Of a DNA stretch of 64,000 nucleotides, positions 12,534-23,370 are shown one piece after another. This DNA comes from Ganoderma boninense (taxonomy: Eukaryota > Basidiomycota > Agaricomycetes > Polyporales > Polyporaceae), in contig CM035315.1 of assembly GCA_002900995.3 (NCBI GenBank), forward strand, positions 667,967 to 731,966, given 5' to 3'. Made by a program: the position numbers and the translations under genes. The stretch's first letter is position 1, and the number at the start of each line of letters is the position of its first letter. The notes below the pieces were generated by a model, which worked only from the letters and a program-made list of their open reading frames with translations, ran no database searches and was not told the origin of the DNA.

Positions 12534-13496
12534 TGTTCGAGCGACACTTCTGTTCATGGAGTTCATTTAGAGTTTGCATGGATGTACGTCGGCACGTTTT
12601 GGTAGCTTTATCGTCACCTTTCCCGCCATACTAGAAGATGCATAGAGGGCCACGCCCAGGATACGGTTGAGGTCAGGCGGACCTCTCTCATATCTCATTC
12701 CAATTGCTCATGCGAGATATTTGCGACTTAGATGGTTTGGCTTAGACGTTTGGGTTCTCCGGCGAGAACTGGCCTGTGCGCTTACCTCGAAACGCTACAT
12801 CGGAGCATTGCATGAACGGACCCAACCTGGGCCGTCCTGTTCAACGCCATTCAGGTTCTAGCTCCTTGGCTCTCGGAGGCATCACGGGGGAGTCGGAAGA
12901 GATCCTTGAACGTCAGCATTGATAGCGCGCGCCCAAGGCGAGTCTCCCCGCTGTGCCCGCGAGTCTCGCACTCGATGACGGCTTCCGTTACTCTCGAAGG
13001 CTCCACTCGGTGATGCCGCGCTTCTCGTTTAACTAATGCGGTTCACCATCGGTGGTACGGCGTCTGACGACATGCTTCACCACAGAACTTTTGGATATGT
13101 TGACAGCTCAGAACGACTTCATTTGATAGATCCTGTACACTTCCCTTCGTGCGTCTCGTTATGTGGCCGTGCATTGTCAAATCGCACGCGCCACGACTCA
13201 GGAGGTGCATGGTGAGTTTCCTGCGTGTCACTATACTGCGAATCCTCGTCTTGACCCCTTTGCTGAGTAGAAATATCAGTAATACCTGTCGCGTGACGAC
13301 TGTTAAGTCGCCGGCATTGGGAGCCGAGCTACCAAAGCAATTTCTGCTGCCGGACTCCTCGTCCATGGCCTTGTCAAGTCCATACAGCACTCTTCCGAGC
13401 AGGATAGTTCCTGCTCGCGAAGAGTACTGTCACCCGTCCTCACCATTGTCATGAAACACGACGCATTATTTGAGTTAAGTGCCCACCGCGCCCGGG
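12534..13496. other. Intergenic, upstream of the hydrophobin gene
   Basis: No supported gene. It should contain the DUF6593-like gene's 3' end and the distal hydrophobin promoter. Short frames on both strands show no motifs. Confidence 0.5.
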
Positions 13497-13502
13497 TATA
13501 AA
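13497..13502 (+). promoter_or_regulatory. TATA box of the hydrophobin gene
   Basis: TATAAA, 138 nt before the hydrophobin ATG. It is followed by pyrimidine-rich leader sequence typical of strongly expressed basidiomycete genes. Confidence 0.7.
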
Positions 13503-13639
13503 GACTGAGGTCGACCCACGGAGTCCAGCAGCGAAGTTCACTTCAGCTACCCACATTCCTTACTCTCCCAAGCAACCGGTCGCTCGATCGCCCACCTCTC
13601 TCTTTTCGCTCTTACACCTCCCACATAACCGTCTTCGAG

Positions 13640-14109
13640 ATGTTCTCCAAGCTCGCTCTCACCGCCGTCGTCTCGGCTTTCCTTGCGGCCGTCACTGCCA
13701 TCCCCACTCCGGATGCCGGCGCTGGCATGTGCAGCACTGGCGCCCTCCAGTGCTGCAACACCGTCGGCAAGTCCAGTGACTCCTCTGTCACTGCGGGCCT
13801 CCCCGCCCTCCTTCAGGTGATCCTCAAGGGCCTCGACGTCCCCATTGGCCTCAACTGCGACCCCATCACCGTCATCGGTGCTGGACTCAGCAGCGCATGG
13901 TTAGTTCTCTATTCATATATCCAGGCGAATATGATGCTGACTGGATGGTTTGCAGCAAGTCCGAGCCCGTCTGCTGTGACGACAACAGCGTCGGTACGCA
14001 GACAACTCTCCACTTCCTTGCTGTGTGGTGTCGTCCGAATGCTAACATCGGTGCCTTGCTCCTGCAGGCGGCGCGAGTCAGCATCGGCTGTGTCCCCGTG
14101 TCCCTCTAA
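13640..14109 (+). CDS. Class I hydrophobin
   Basis: Small secreted amphipathic protein that self-assembles at air-water interfaces and coats hyphae or fruit bodies. The N-terminus is a signal peptide (MFSKLALTAVVSAFLAAVTA). Eight cysteines follow in the order C-x6-CC-x33-C-x13-C-x5-CC-x(11-13)-C, which fits class I spacing. Exon 1 is 13640-13899, exon 2 begins at 13956 and exon 3 begins at 14068. The last intron is ambiguous. The better donor (13994, GTACGC) shifts the final exon out of the expected frame and extends the protein by about 40 residues. The poorer donor (13990, GTCGGT) gives the usual hydrophobin ending VSIGCVPVSL and the stop at 14107-14109. Either reading keeps the eighth cysteine. 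A one-base indel at the start of exon 3 would also explain it. Confidence 0.9.
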
Positions 14110-14698
14110 ATGCTGGGCACACGCCGCTCAGCGGAGAATCGTCTCTGTCCCTCGCATCTGCCTGTACCCCATGGTGGAGGTTCGGAAGGAGATGGAAGAC
14201 CCTGTTACTGGTTGCGGACTGAATCATCGCGATGATACCTGTATCCCTGAATTAATCCTGCGTTATTTTCCGATTGCCCTCTCGCTGCGCTTGAGCTCTC
14301 TATCCTTGTCCTTCAAGGCTGGTCGCACAAGGCTCTTCGGTAAGTTAGCACGTCCTGCAGGCGTGCTTGCACTGAAAGGCTCACGAACATATACTCGACT
14401 AACCTGTCGTAACATAAGCGCACATTGATTAGATTAGATTTGTGAATGATGTAATCTAATCTATTCAGATCTGCAGGCAACATCGAGCTCAATCATTCCC
14501 TCCACAACCGTCGGCTTGTGCCTCTGTTCTGTGCACCATCTTCTCATCCTGTTACCCTACACTCGGATATTGCTGCTGCTTTTTCGTGCACCATCTGCTG
14601 CGACCAAGAAGAAGATTTATCCTACACTCGAAGACGGAATACAAAAGCATTCGAGGGGACCCGGACCACATCTGCAGGAGCCGGATTGCATCGACGTG
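14110..14698. other. Intergenic between hydrophobin and Kelch genes
   Basis: Holds the hydrophobin 3' region and the promoter/leader of the Kelch gene. The frame is open upstream of the chosen Kelch ATG but has no conserved character. A short near-palindrome of the form GATTAGATTAGATT...AATCTAATCTATT is present near 14428-14465. Confidence 0.5.
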
Positions 14699-17600
14699 AT
14701 GGCGAAAAAGAAAGGCAAGGAAACGACCAAGGCGACGCTCAAGGCCGCAAAGAAGGCGAAGGCCGCCCAGAAGGTGGAGAAGAAGGAGAAGAAAAAGGCG
14801 ACCAAGACCAAGGACGAGTTCGACGACGACGACCAGGACCTCGAGGGCATCCTCGACCGGGTGAGTCCTCTCCCCACCCCCACTCCCCTCCTCCCTTCTG
14901 CGATGCAGTGCACACGGAATCTGGGAGAGAGTCGAATCGCCTGACACGGGGCCATGGTCAGTAGATCCAAAGGGAGTGGGAGGAGGCGCACAAGGTCACG
15001 GAGGAGCTCGTCGAGGGCCCGCCGAGCCGGCGCGCGAACGCGACGCTCACGCCCTGCCCGAACGGGAGCCACCTGTGGTGCATCGGCGGGGAGTTCTTCA
15101 GCGACGACGGGAAGGCGGTGCGTATGCGATCCTGTGAGCGTTCGCGTGCCTGGGCGGCGGCCTGACCCTGGGCAAGTACTTCTACAGCGACGTCTTCCGC
15201 TATTCACCGGAGAAGGTGCGATGAATGCATCGCATGTAGAAGAGTCCCGCTTATGCTGGCTGTGTCTCCAGAACGAATGGAGGAAGTTCGTCTCCCCGAC
15301 GTGCCCGGGTCCGCGCTCGGCCCACGCCGTCGTCGCGTCCCCGGCTGGGGGCGGTAAGCTGTACCTATTCGGTGAGTGCTCGGTCCTCGAGGGGCCGCGA
15401 GGGACAGCCACCGACATTCATTTATCGCCAGGGGGCGAGTTCTCGTCCTTGTATCAGAACTCCTTCCACCATTACCGCGATTTCTGGTGCTTCGATATCT
15501 CCACCCATTCATGGGACCGGATCGAGACGAAAGTGCGCCCTACTGCGCGATCAGGGCACCGGTGAGGACGAAAGCGACTTTCGAAGTAGTGCGCGAGCTC
15601 ACGCGGGGCTTGGCTGTTTCCTACACACTGACAGGATGGCGATGTGGAAGCACTACATCGTGCTCTTTGGCGGATTCTACGACCCAGGCATCAAGAGTAT
15701 GTACATTCTACTCTGCTGGCACCAACCCATCAAACAAATGACACATTATCATTATCCACCGCAACCGTAGCGAACTACCTGAACGATCTCTGGCTGTTCG
15801 ACACCCAGGAATACAAATGGCGGCAGATCGAGTTCAGAGACGCCGACCGAAAGCCATCGTAAGTCGCCTGCAAGCCGCTCCGACTTGGCACTCGCGTCCG
15901 CGCCCGCTCGTTGTTGACGACGTGTTCTCTGCAGACCACGGAGCGGCTTCTCGTTCATACCAACGCCGGATGGCATCCTCCTCCACGGAGGGTATTGCAA
16001 AGAGTACGTCAAGGGCTCGCGCCCGGTCGGCGTCATGCTCGACGACACCTGGTTCCTCCGGTCCGTGCCTCTCACCGATTCCCCCCCCCCTCCCCGTCTC
16101 GATAGTCGTGCTCACCACCCGCATGCAGAATGACCCTCAGCACCCCCGAGACCGCCGCATCGCCACCATCGACAGGCTCCGGCAAGGCCTCGGCCTCCTC
16201 GGCGGACCCGCTCGCGCTCAGTGGGAGCGGCGCAAGAAGTCGTCGACGGCGTACGCGCCGTCGCTGCGCTCGGGGTGCACGATGGCGGTGTGGGCGGCGA
16301 AGAACATGGGCGTGCTGTTCGGGGGCGTGACGGACGAGGACACGGACGAGGAGACGCTCGAGAGCGTGTTCCACAACGACCTGTACGGGTACCAGATCGC
16401 GGGCAACGGGCGCTGGGTGTCGATGATGCTCAAGCGGCCGAAGAGGAAGGGCGGGCCGCAGAGGAAGAAGGCCGCCCAGCCACAACATCAGCAGCAGAGG
16501 GGGCCGGACCCGGCGGACGAGGAGGAGGACGAGCTTGACGAGGGAGAGTACGATGCGGACGGGGGTGACGAGGACAAGGTACGTGCTGAGCGTTGTGTGC
16601 CCTGTGGAGGTGGTTATCTGAAGAGCCAATTCTAACATGTAGGAGGACGAGAAGCCAGTGAAGCCGCAGAAAGCCGCACCCCAGCCCAAGCCTGCGCCGC
16701 CCGCTCCTCCTCCAGAAGACGAGATAGACCCGGACGACCCGATGCTGACCGTGCCGCTCCCGCGGTACAACGCGATGCTCGCCGTCCTCCGCAACACGCT
16801 GTACATGTACGTCCCCGGCGTTGTCTTCGTCTGCACATGTCATCCCTGGCTCATGGACGCACTCTTCTGCGCGGGATACGAATATAAATATATGCGTACA
16901 GCTATGGGGGGATCTTCGAGAAGGGCTCGCGCGAGTACACGCTCGACGACTTCTACATGCTCCCGCTCGACAAGCTCGACCGCTACGTGTGCCTGAAGAA
17001 GTCCGAGATCGTCATCGACGACAAGGACGAGGAGAGCAGCGACGAGGACGAGGACGACGATGGCGAAGACGACGACGAAGACAATGACGATGACGATGAC
17101 GAGACACAGCGCGACGAGACGGAGAGCGTCACGGTCGTGGGCGACGAGGACGAAGAAAAGGAGGTCGAGGTGCTGGACACGATCCAGGAAGAGAAGGTGT
17201 GTCCGCACGCCGTTCCAGCCCGGCTGCTGAGAGGAACGTTTGCTCAACCTCGTTCACGGCAGGACTCGCTGCGGTCCCAAGCGACTGCGTTCATGGGCGT
17301 TGCGAAGGACGCGACGCGCTCCCCGGAGGACGTCATCAGCACGCCGCTCCCGGGCGAGACCCTCGCAATGTTTTATGCCCGCTCCCGTACGTCGCGTTCT
17401 CGCATTCTGACGTGAAGGGGTCCGTTGATTGACGATGCGGATCTTGTATCTTGTAGGCGAGTATTGGGCGGGGAAGGCTTTCGGGACGAGCGACAACCGC
17501 GGCAAGATGCTGCGCAGGGACGGCTTCACCCTCGCCGAGGAGCGATACGGTACGTGCTGCCTGTGTTCTGTGTAGCTCTGGGGGGGGCTGACGCGTGTTT

Positions 17601-17786
17601 CCGCCACACATACATACAGCGGAGTACAAACCCGTCCTGGAGGAGGTTGAGCGCATCCTGGCGGAGGCGGGCCTGGACGAGGAGGAGATGCGCAAGGCGC
17701 CGCTGCGGGGCCACACAACCCCAGCGGGCAGAGCAGGAACCGGCGGTGAATATGTAGGATGTGTACAGTGTACGTATATGCATTGA
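14699..17786 (+). CDS. KEL3: Kelch-repeat/DUF4110 protein (KEL3/KLHDC4 type)
   Basis: Fourteen exons: 14699-14860, 14965-15117, 15177-15215, 15272-15371, 15432-15561, 15635-15696, 15771-15858, 15935-16064, 16129-16578, 16643-16806, 16902-17196, 17263-17386, 17457-17549 and 17620-17786. Phases close to 718 residues. A Lys-rich N-terminus (MAKKKGKETTKATLKAAKK) is followed by Kelch blades, about 70-500, with motifs such as LWCIGGEF, YIVLFGGFYD, GILLHGGY, VLFGGVTDED and LYIYGGIFE. Acidic stretches lie near 420-440 and 530-590. The C-terminal DUF4110-type segment contains SREYWAGKAF, RGKMLRRDG and LAEERYAEYKPVLEEVE. Kelch propellers bind proteins; the exact role of this conserved eukaryotic family is poorly known. 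The intron at 16065-16128 contains a ten-C run and uses a weak donor (GTGCCT); the neighbouring GTCCGT would break the frame. Confidence 0.93.
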
Positions 17787-17931
17787 ATGACTGGGATAGA
17801 AGGGAGATGAGGATGAATGCCGGATGCCAAAAGGGTTTGCGTGCAGATTAGGGAGACGATGCTCACGTCAGGAGGTACTGTAATTGTAGGAGTGCGGCGA
17901 CAGAGCGCGTTAACCGTGGCGACAGATTACG

Positions 17932-18914
17932 CTAGAACCCAAGCTCGTCCAGCCATTCTTCGATCCTGCGCAGGCCCTCCTGTCCTGTCAGCGCCGCCTC
18001 GTCCTCAACGACCATCTTGTCCACGTTGGGGTCCCTCCACAGCCTGTTCTCCCTCTCGAGGACGCGTCGGTCCCGCTCGGTCGCCATGACCGCGACGGGG
18101 AACCGCGGCTCGAAGTCGAACTCGGGCAGAGCGGTCGGGAGAAGCGCCCTGTCACTGTCAGCGGCTGCCAGTGCTAGTGCGGAGTTCGAGGGGGGCGGGG
18201 AGATGAGGAGGAGCGCGGAGGCGGGGTAGGAGGAGATGTAGGTCTGCGCGATGAGGGTGCCGGCTGCGCGCGCGACGATGACGGGCGCGAAGGGGATCGC
18301 GAGGAGGCGGATGTGGGATGCTAGTTCTGCGAGTCCGTGTAAGTGTCAGTGCAAGCGTAAGCGTCGAACACTTTGAACTGGGCTGGATGGCATATATGTG
18401 ACATCTGACGCGGCAGGGCCGTTGGGGAACACGCCATGCAGCAGCATTCGAAGAGTCGAAGATAGAGAAGCGTGGACCCCGTGCGGATGAACGCGTTTGT
18501 TCGGGATGAGGACTCACCAGACTCGTAGTGCTTCATGAGAGCCTCCGACGTCGACGCATCGGCAGGCCGTCCGAGGTCGAGCTCGAGGGAGGTGAAGCCT
18601 TTCTCCGCGAACCAGGACGCGCAGAGGTTCATCCTTCTCGCGATTCAGTATATGCGTTCCCCGCGAGGCGTCCGCGACTGTCAACGACGGACAAGTACTG
18701 ACCCGTGTCGTGAGCTGGGATCCCAACTTTCCGAAGATACGAAGACGAGCGGGGTGGGGGCCTCTCTTGGCGCAGAGGGTGGAGGCGTCCGGAGGAGATA
18801 CGTGGTCGAGGAGGATGATTGCCTGGCACTTGCAGTGCTGCCCAGTCTGAGTGCGCGAAAGACTCTGGGGCGTAGCGAGGCATGGATGTGGCCCATAGTT
18901 CGCGAGAGCAGCAT
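17932..18914 (-). CDS. Alpha/beta-hydrolase-fold protein, likely mitochondrial
   Basis: Three exons (18914-18703, 18633-18518 and 18326-17932) give 240 residues with closed phases. The N-terminus (RPRVFRALRLGSTASARQSS) is Arg/Ser-rich without acidic residues, like a mitochondrial presequence. The body has an alpha/beta-hydrolase pattern: PLVFVSS, then WFAEKGFTSLELDLGRP, then APVIVARAAGTLIAQTYISS, ALLLISPP, and a C-terminal FPVAVMATERD. The position expected to hold the G-x-S-x-G nucleophile elbow reads A-R-A-A-G, so the catalytic serine appears absent. The start could be 18896 instead of 18914. The 191-nt second intron is longer than neighbours. The gene ends 145 nt from the Kelch gene, tail to tail. 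Confidence 0.72.
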
Positions 18915-19994
18915 TTTTGAAACGAGTTTATGGCCCAGTGTAACGTGGAAGGGGGAAAGTAAGCAGAGAATGAGATGGTGCTTGGCCTGCACGCAGGAAG
19001 CTGGGAGGAAACGCCGGCCGGGCCGAGATGCCGGACCCCCAAGACATGCGCTGGATTCACGTCGCGGCTCAGCACGACCATCACTTGAACCTGCTTTCCC
19101 GACGGCCATCTCCTTCATTCAGACCTCTATCTCACCAACATGCTTCTGCCGATGTTGTTTGCGAAAGTTATCATCGACTTGGGTACGGACATGTAGTGAG
19201 GTCCTTTGAGGGTGTGTCTCAATTGCGATTGTCGCGAGCCGTTTTCTAATGTTCTTCAAAGGATCTTACCTCCAGGCCATACATTGAACTGTTGGGTGGT
19301 ATATCGCGTGACTGCACTGATCGTGTGCAGCCTGCGCACTGACCCGAAAGCGGTCTCGTGGACGCCCAGGGGTCAGGAGGGAGCAGAACGGACGTCGGCT
19401 GTGACCGCCCTCCGGTCACTGTGGCACCTAGTCAGCCATGGGTTACCAGGCACACAAGCACGGATTCTGAGAGAAATATGTGAGTGAAACCGTGCCCTGT
19501 ACGTGGTTGACAGACACCTCCAGGCTGCCGTTCGTCACGAATACTTGAACTCACAACGTCGCTTCATTCAGTATGGGGTATGGGATGACAGGACTTCAAC
19601 GCTATCCCATAACTTGTCAGTGTTTAACGTTTAAGGACGACATCCAGCTGCTGGGGAAATATACCCGGGATAAAATGCATACGTTTAAGCTTCTACTACC
19701 GCCTCCCCCCGTTCAACAACTGTTGAGCCTGCCGCTGGGTCCGCATGGCCCGACATAGAGGCTTTGGCACGCAGACGCCTTCCTGGATGGCCCCAGTTTT
19801 TATACGCCCCACTGTTCCAATGGCATTCAGGAGGTTTCAGCGGGATGCGTCAGAAGAAAGCATCGCGTCGGAAGTGGGGGCGTGACATCGGTGAGTCGCG
19901 TGGTGTCACGCTCACCTGACCGACGTAACGCAGCTACGCTGCCACTGCGGGCGTGAATCTAACTTGAATCTAGTGGCCATCGAACACGATCGCC
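18915..19994. other. Intergenic, nothing recognised
   Basis: Divergent space between the hydrolase-fold gene and the MYND gene, presumably holding both promoters. No supported frame or repeat was seen. Confidence 0.5.
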
Positions 19995-21111
19995 ATGGCC
20001 CACGCCCCAGAAAACGCGGCCGACGTGCCACGGATGACTTTGATGGATGCCATGCGGGCCCTCGACAGCGGCCAACTCCCCGGTCACGAACCTCTCAAGC
20101 AATGGGAAGACCCCACGAAGCTCAACATCGAGGTCAACGCCTTCGGGTGGTCTGTCTCTTTGCTCTAACTCGACTCACCGTATTTCATCCACGCCGCGAC
20201 TCCAGCTGACCTGAGTGTATCGTCAGGCAAGGCCAGCACGCCCTCGTTCGGCTCCATCTGCCCAAGGAAGAGAACTTCCAAAACGCTCGCTTGGCCGCCC
20301 TCTACATGGTCTTTGACTTCAAGCACACCAGACCTTGGCTGTGCGAGTTTTGTGGTACGACATCAGACATACTTTACATCCGATGCAGCCGATCTTTGAC
20401 GTCCGCTACCGTCCTTCCCACTGCCCAGGCGAACCCTCCCGCGAGACCCACATGCAGTTCGTGCCCTATGTCACCCTCGATGTCTGCCGCATGCCCGTCT
20501 TCGTGAGTCTCCCCCGTCTTCCGTAATCTCGATCGCCCTCCCACACAATTTCCTCTCCCTGTCTCGTATTCACCCTCATCTCTCGTCCGCCGGCTGGCAG
20601 ATCCACCACGTCTGCGACATGGACAAGCCCTCATGCAAGGCCGCGATGCGCACCGCCCACGACCGCCTCAACGCGCAGCACGGCTGGCTCATGGGCCCCC
20701 ACGCTCCACACCTCAACAAGCCCCCGGGCGAGATCTACCCGCTCGCCGCGAGCTGCGCGACGTGCAAGACGGACGGGAGCGCGCGCGCGGGGACACGAAG
20801 CGCTGCAGCGCGTGCAGGATGACCCGGTGAGCGTCCCGTTGTCTGTCTTTCTGCCCTTCGTGACCCGTGCCCCATCCGTTCCGAGTCTACGGGCCCGCTG
20901 ACCGTCTATGCATGTGCGTCGCCAGGTATTGCAGGTGAGCACTCTGTCGGCTCAGTTGGGCCACCGTCGCGGAGATCTGACGCATATATGCGTACGTGCA
21001 TATGCGCGCCGACGTCCACGCAGCCACGCTTGCCAACGCGAAGATTGGCCGCGACATAGGACCGCGTGCAGACACATCAAGCTTGTAGAGTTCGAGGGTT
21101 TCTCCGCCTAA
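19995..21111 (+). CDS. MYND zinc-finger protein with a one-base frame break
   Basis: Exons 19995-20146, 20227-20354, 20429-20502, 20601-20826, 20926-20934 and 21024-21111. The N-terminal half carries LALYMVFDF-like sequence, RPWLCEFCGEPSRETHM, QFVPYVTLDVCRMPVF and HHVCDMDKPSCKAAM. The C-terminus is a MYND finger, normally a protein-protein interaction module: CATCKTD, CSACRMTRYC, SHACQREDWPRHRTAC, all zinc ligands present. Exon 5 is a 9-nt microexon (GTATTGCAG) that supplies the Y-C of the finger. Exon 4 is one base short: CATC and CSAC lie in different frames, with the break inside a GCGCGCGCGGGG run at about 20780-20793. Without correction the protein ends before the finger is complete. A decayed copy lies at 4.9-5.6 kb. 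It is either a recent pseudogene or an assembly error. Confidence 0.8.
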
Positions 21112-21346
21112 TGCGGTAATGCGGTATGCATCCTCGATCTGCTCTCTCATCCGCGAATTAAACACCAACACTATGTAGTCGATATATACGCACCTTGCAC
21201 AAACTACCAGTGTGCCGGGGTGCTGATACAAAGGATCATGGCGATTCCATGGCAATGCTTGTACTTCGTGCTGTGACGGCGTTCTACTCATGCATGTGTA
21301 CACCATCTATCTATAGACTGTCCGTCGTGGGTTTGCTCCTTCGGAT

Positions 21347-21483
21347 GACCCGCGCTGCCACCCGCGGGATAGCGTGTGCGCTGTCAACAATACAGTAGAG
21401 AAGCAAACCTGTGTTCGTAGATACTGCCAATACACGAGAAATAAAAAAAAAAAAAAAAAAAAAAAAAGACCCGCGCTGCCACC
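21347..21483 (+). mobile_element. Retroposed insertion with poly(A) tail and 16-bp TSD
   Basis: The direct repeat GACCCGCGCTGCCACC occurs at 21347-21362 and again, identical, at 21468-21483. Between them lie 80 bp of unique sequence (21363-21442) ending in an uninterrupted run of 25 A (21443-21467). Perfect target-site duplications plus a terminal poly(A) are the hallmark of LINE-type target-primed reverse transcription, so this is a non-autonomous retrocopy: SINE-like, a truncated LINE 3' end, or a retroposed small RNA. The body does not show a convincing pol III A or B box. The perfect duplication and long pure A run imply a recent event. It lies 235 bp beyond the MYND stop codon. Confidence 0.82.
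21443..21467 (+). repeat. Poly(A) run of 25
   Basis: Tail of the retroposed insertion; the longest homopolymer noticed in the window. Confidence 0.95.
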
Positions 21484-21834
21484 TGAGACCACTGCGAAGC
21501 TGACCTAGCAATTAGCTCTTATATGTCGTCCCGCGCAATTATTATGGGTGGGACGTGCTCAACCGCCTACTTCATGACGGACAGCCGGAGCCCTTTGTAG
21601 GGCGGTATTGCGTGCGTAAACACGGGGTTCCCGCGTCTGTGTCTGACGCTGCCGACATTGCACGCCACAGCACGAGATAGGTGAGGATAAGTATTCGGAT
21701 TCCGAATAACGCTCAAGGCCTCTTCGCCATGTCTTCCCCGGTCGTGCGTCGAGCCTCTTTCCCTGACCCTCTCCAAGGCACAGGCGCTCCTACTCTGCAA
21801 CTCACCATTATCCCCTTTCGTGCCTCCGCCACAC

Positions 21835-22480
21835 ATGGACCTCTCTGCAATCATCATCCAGGACAATTTGCTTCTTCCTCAGACTCGCTCTGAGTCGCTA
21901 CCCGTGGAAATGATCGAAGAGATCATCGACCGAGCCAGCGACCATGTACTCCGAGACGCTGCGCAGTGCCCTGTCACTCTCATGCAAATCAATCCTTAGT
22001 AACCCGCGCTCACTTCCATCTCTTCGCTGCCATCGAGTCATCCTGAATGCCGAGCAGATGGACGAGTCCTGCGAGTGGACCCTCGACTCGCATCCCTGGG
22101 CCCCCCCACCTCGTTCGGAAGGTTACTTACCCTCTACAGCATCGTCAGCAACCAGCGCAAAACGCGGCACACATCCCCCTGCTCGACATGTTCCGCGCCC
22201 ATTTCTTCACCCGGCTTCCCAATTTGCGGATGTGGAAGCATGGTGAACGTTAAGGTGCCACAGGCACACGGGCAGGTCGAGTCTTGGCTTGCCCTCCATC
22301 CCTCCAGTCACCGCTCTAGTCGTGCTATCGAGTCTACGGTGCACGCGTCCGGGAGCTGGAGTTGGCCGGTGTGTATTTCCAGGATGCATGGGCCCACTTT
22401 GTTCGGTTAACGCCCTCCACGACGGTCTCACCTGTTCCAATTTTCAAATTCAGAAAAAAACCAAAGCTCGTTGCTTTACT
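21835..22480 (+). pseudogene. F-box protein relic
   Basis: The first frame starts MDLSAIIIQDNLLLPQTRSE and then SLPVEMIEEIIDRASDH, the typical opening of agaricomycete F-box proteins. It runs into a stop at about 21999. The expected continuation is scattered over all three frames: SETLRSALSLSCKSIL, RAHFHLFAAI, LLDMFRAHFFTRLPNLRMWK (about 22180-22240) and MAGVYFQDAWAHFVRL (22362 onward). At least three frame changes are needed and the C-terminal leucine-rich part is not recognisable. F-box proteins of this kind are substrate adaptors of SCF ubiquitin ligases, in large and rapidly turning-over families, so a decayed member is unremarkable. Confidence 0.6.
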
Positions 22481-23370
22481 GGGAGATGGGAAGGGAGATA
22501 GCACAGAGGCGACCAGGCTGCATACCATAGGGATGAACATACGGCGGGCCTGGGAAGAGAACCCAATGGTATACAAGAGTTGGGGTGTCTGATGGGTGTC
22601 GTTCAGTGCAGTGGAACGAGCGTATGGACGCGCGGTGGGGGCAGCCAAATGCTTGGTAGTGGAGGACACGAATCGACGACGTAGTCGACAGTGACGGGGA
22701 GCTCCCCGCAGGAGAAGTAGAGGCCTTGCAAGCTGGAATGCGGAGACTTCGGCAAGCGCGACTCGCGAGGCTGCTGCGCGGCCTTGCGTGGCGCACACGG
22801 AGTATTTTCCCACAACCTCGTGCCCCCTACCGAGTCAGCCGTTCCAAGTTGAAGCTCCGTTGTCCAACCACTCGAGCTCGTTCGTCGCACAAGCTCTCTC
22901 TTTGTTTGCTGTTTGCGATGTCCCAGACCTAGCCGCACTAAGAGCGCATCATGCTAGAAGCTACGAGGATGCCTGGACCGTCAACATTTCCTCCAACGGA
23001 CGGAGAAGCTGTGGTCTCTTTCGCGTCCGATCGAAGCCAACGCAGCACGACCGGCCTGAAGACGGAACCATGATCCAGGACGTCGAATCTGTCTTCCAGA
23101 ATGAGGTGAGCACCTGCAAATACGGTGTACAAGGAGTATTTTGTGCGTGTTGAAGGTCATCATATGAGCAGAAGGGGAAAGGTAGGGCGCGCTCCTCGAG
23201 GATGCAGAGACTAACTCTGCCATTCATCTTCTGTCACTACATGCACTTTTTTCTGTTAGCTATTCCAAACGATCAATGAAAGGACGTATTGCCGCGCGGA
23301 GTCGGGGGGGAGGCACTGTGGGCTTCTCCGGTCCGACCCAGCAGAGAAACTGATACCTCGGATCCGTGAG
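22481..23370. other. Nothing recognised downstream of the F-box relic
   Basis: Short overlapping frames without motifs. A plus-strand frame ending near 23153 may be more F-box relic but could not be matched to anything. Confidence 0.4.
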
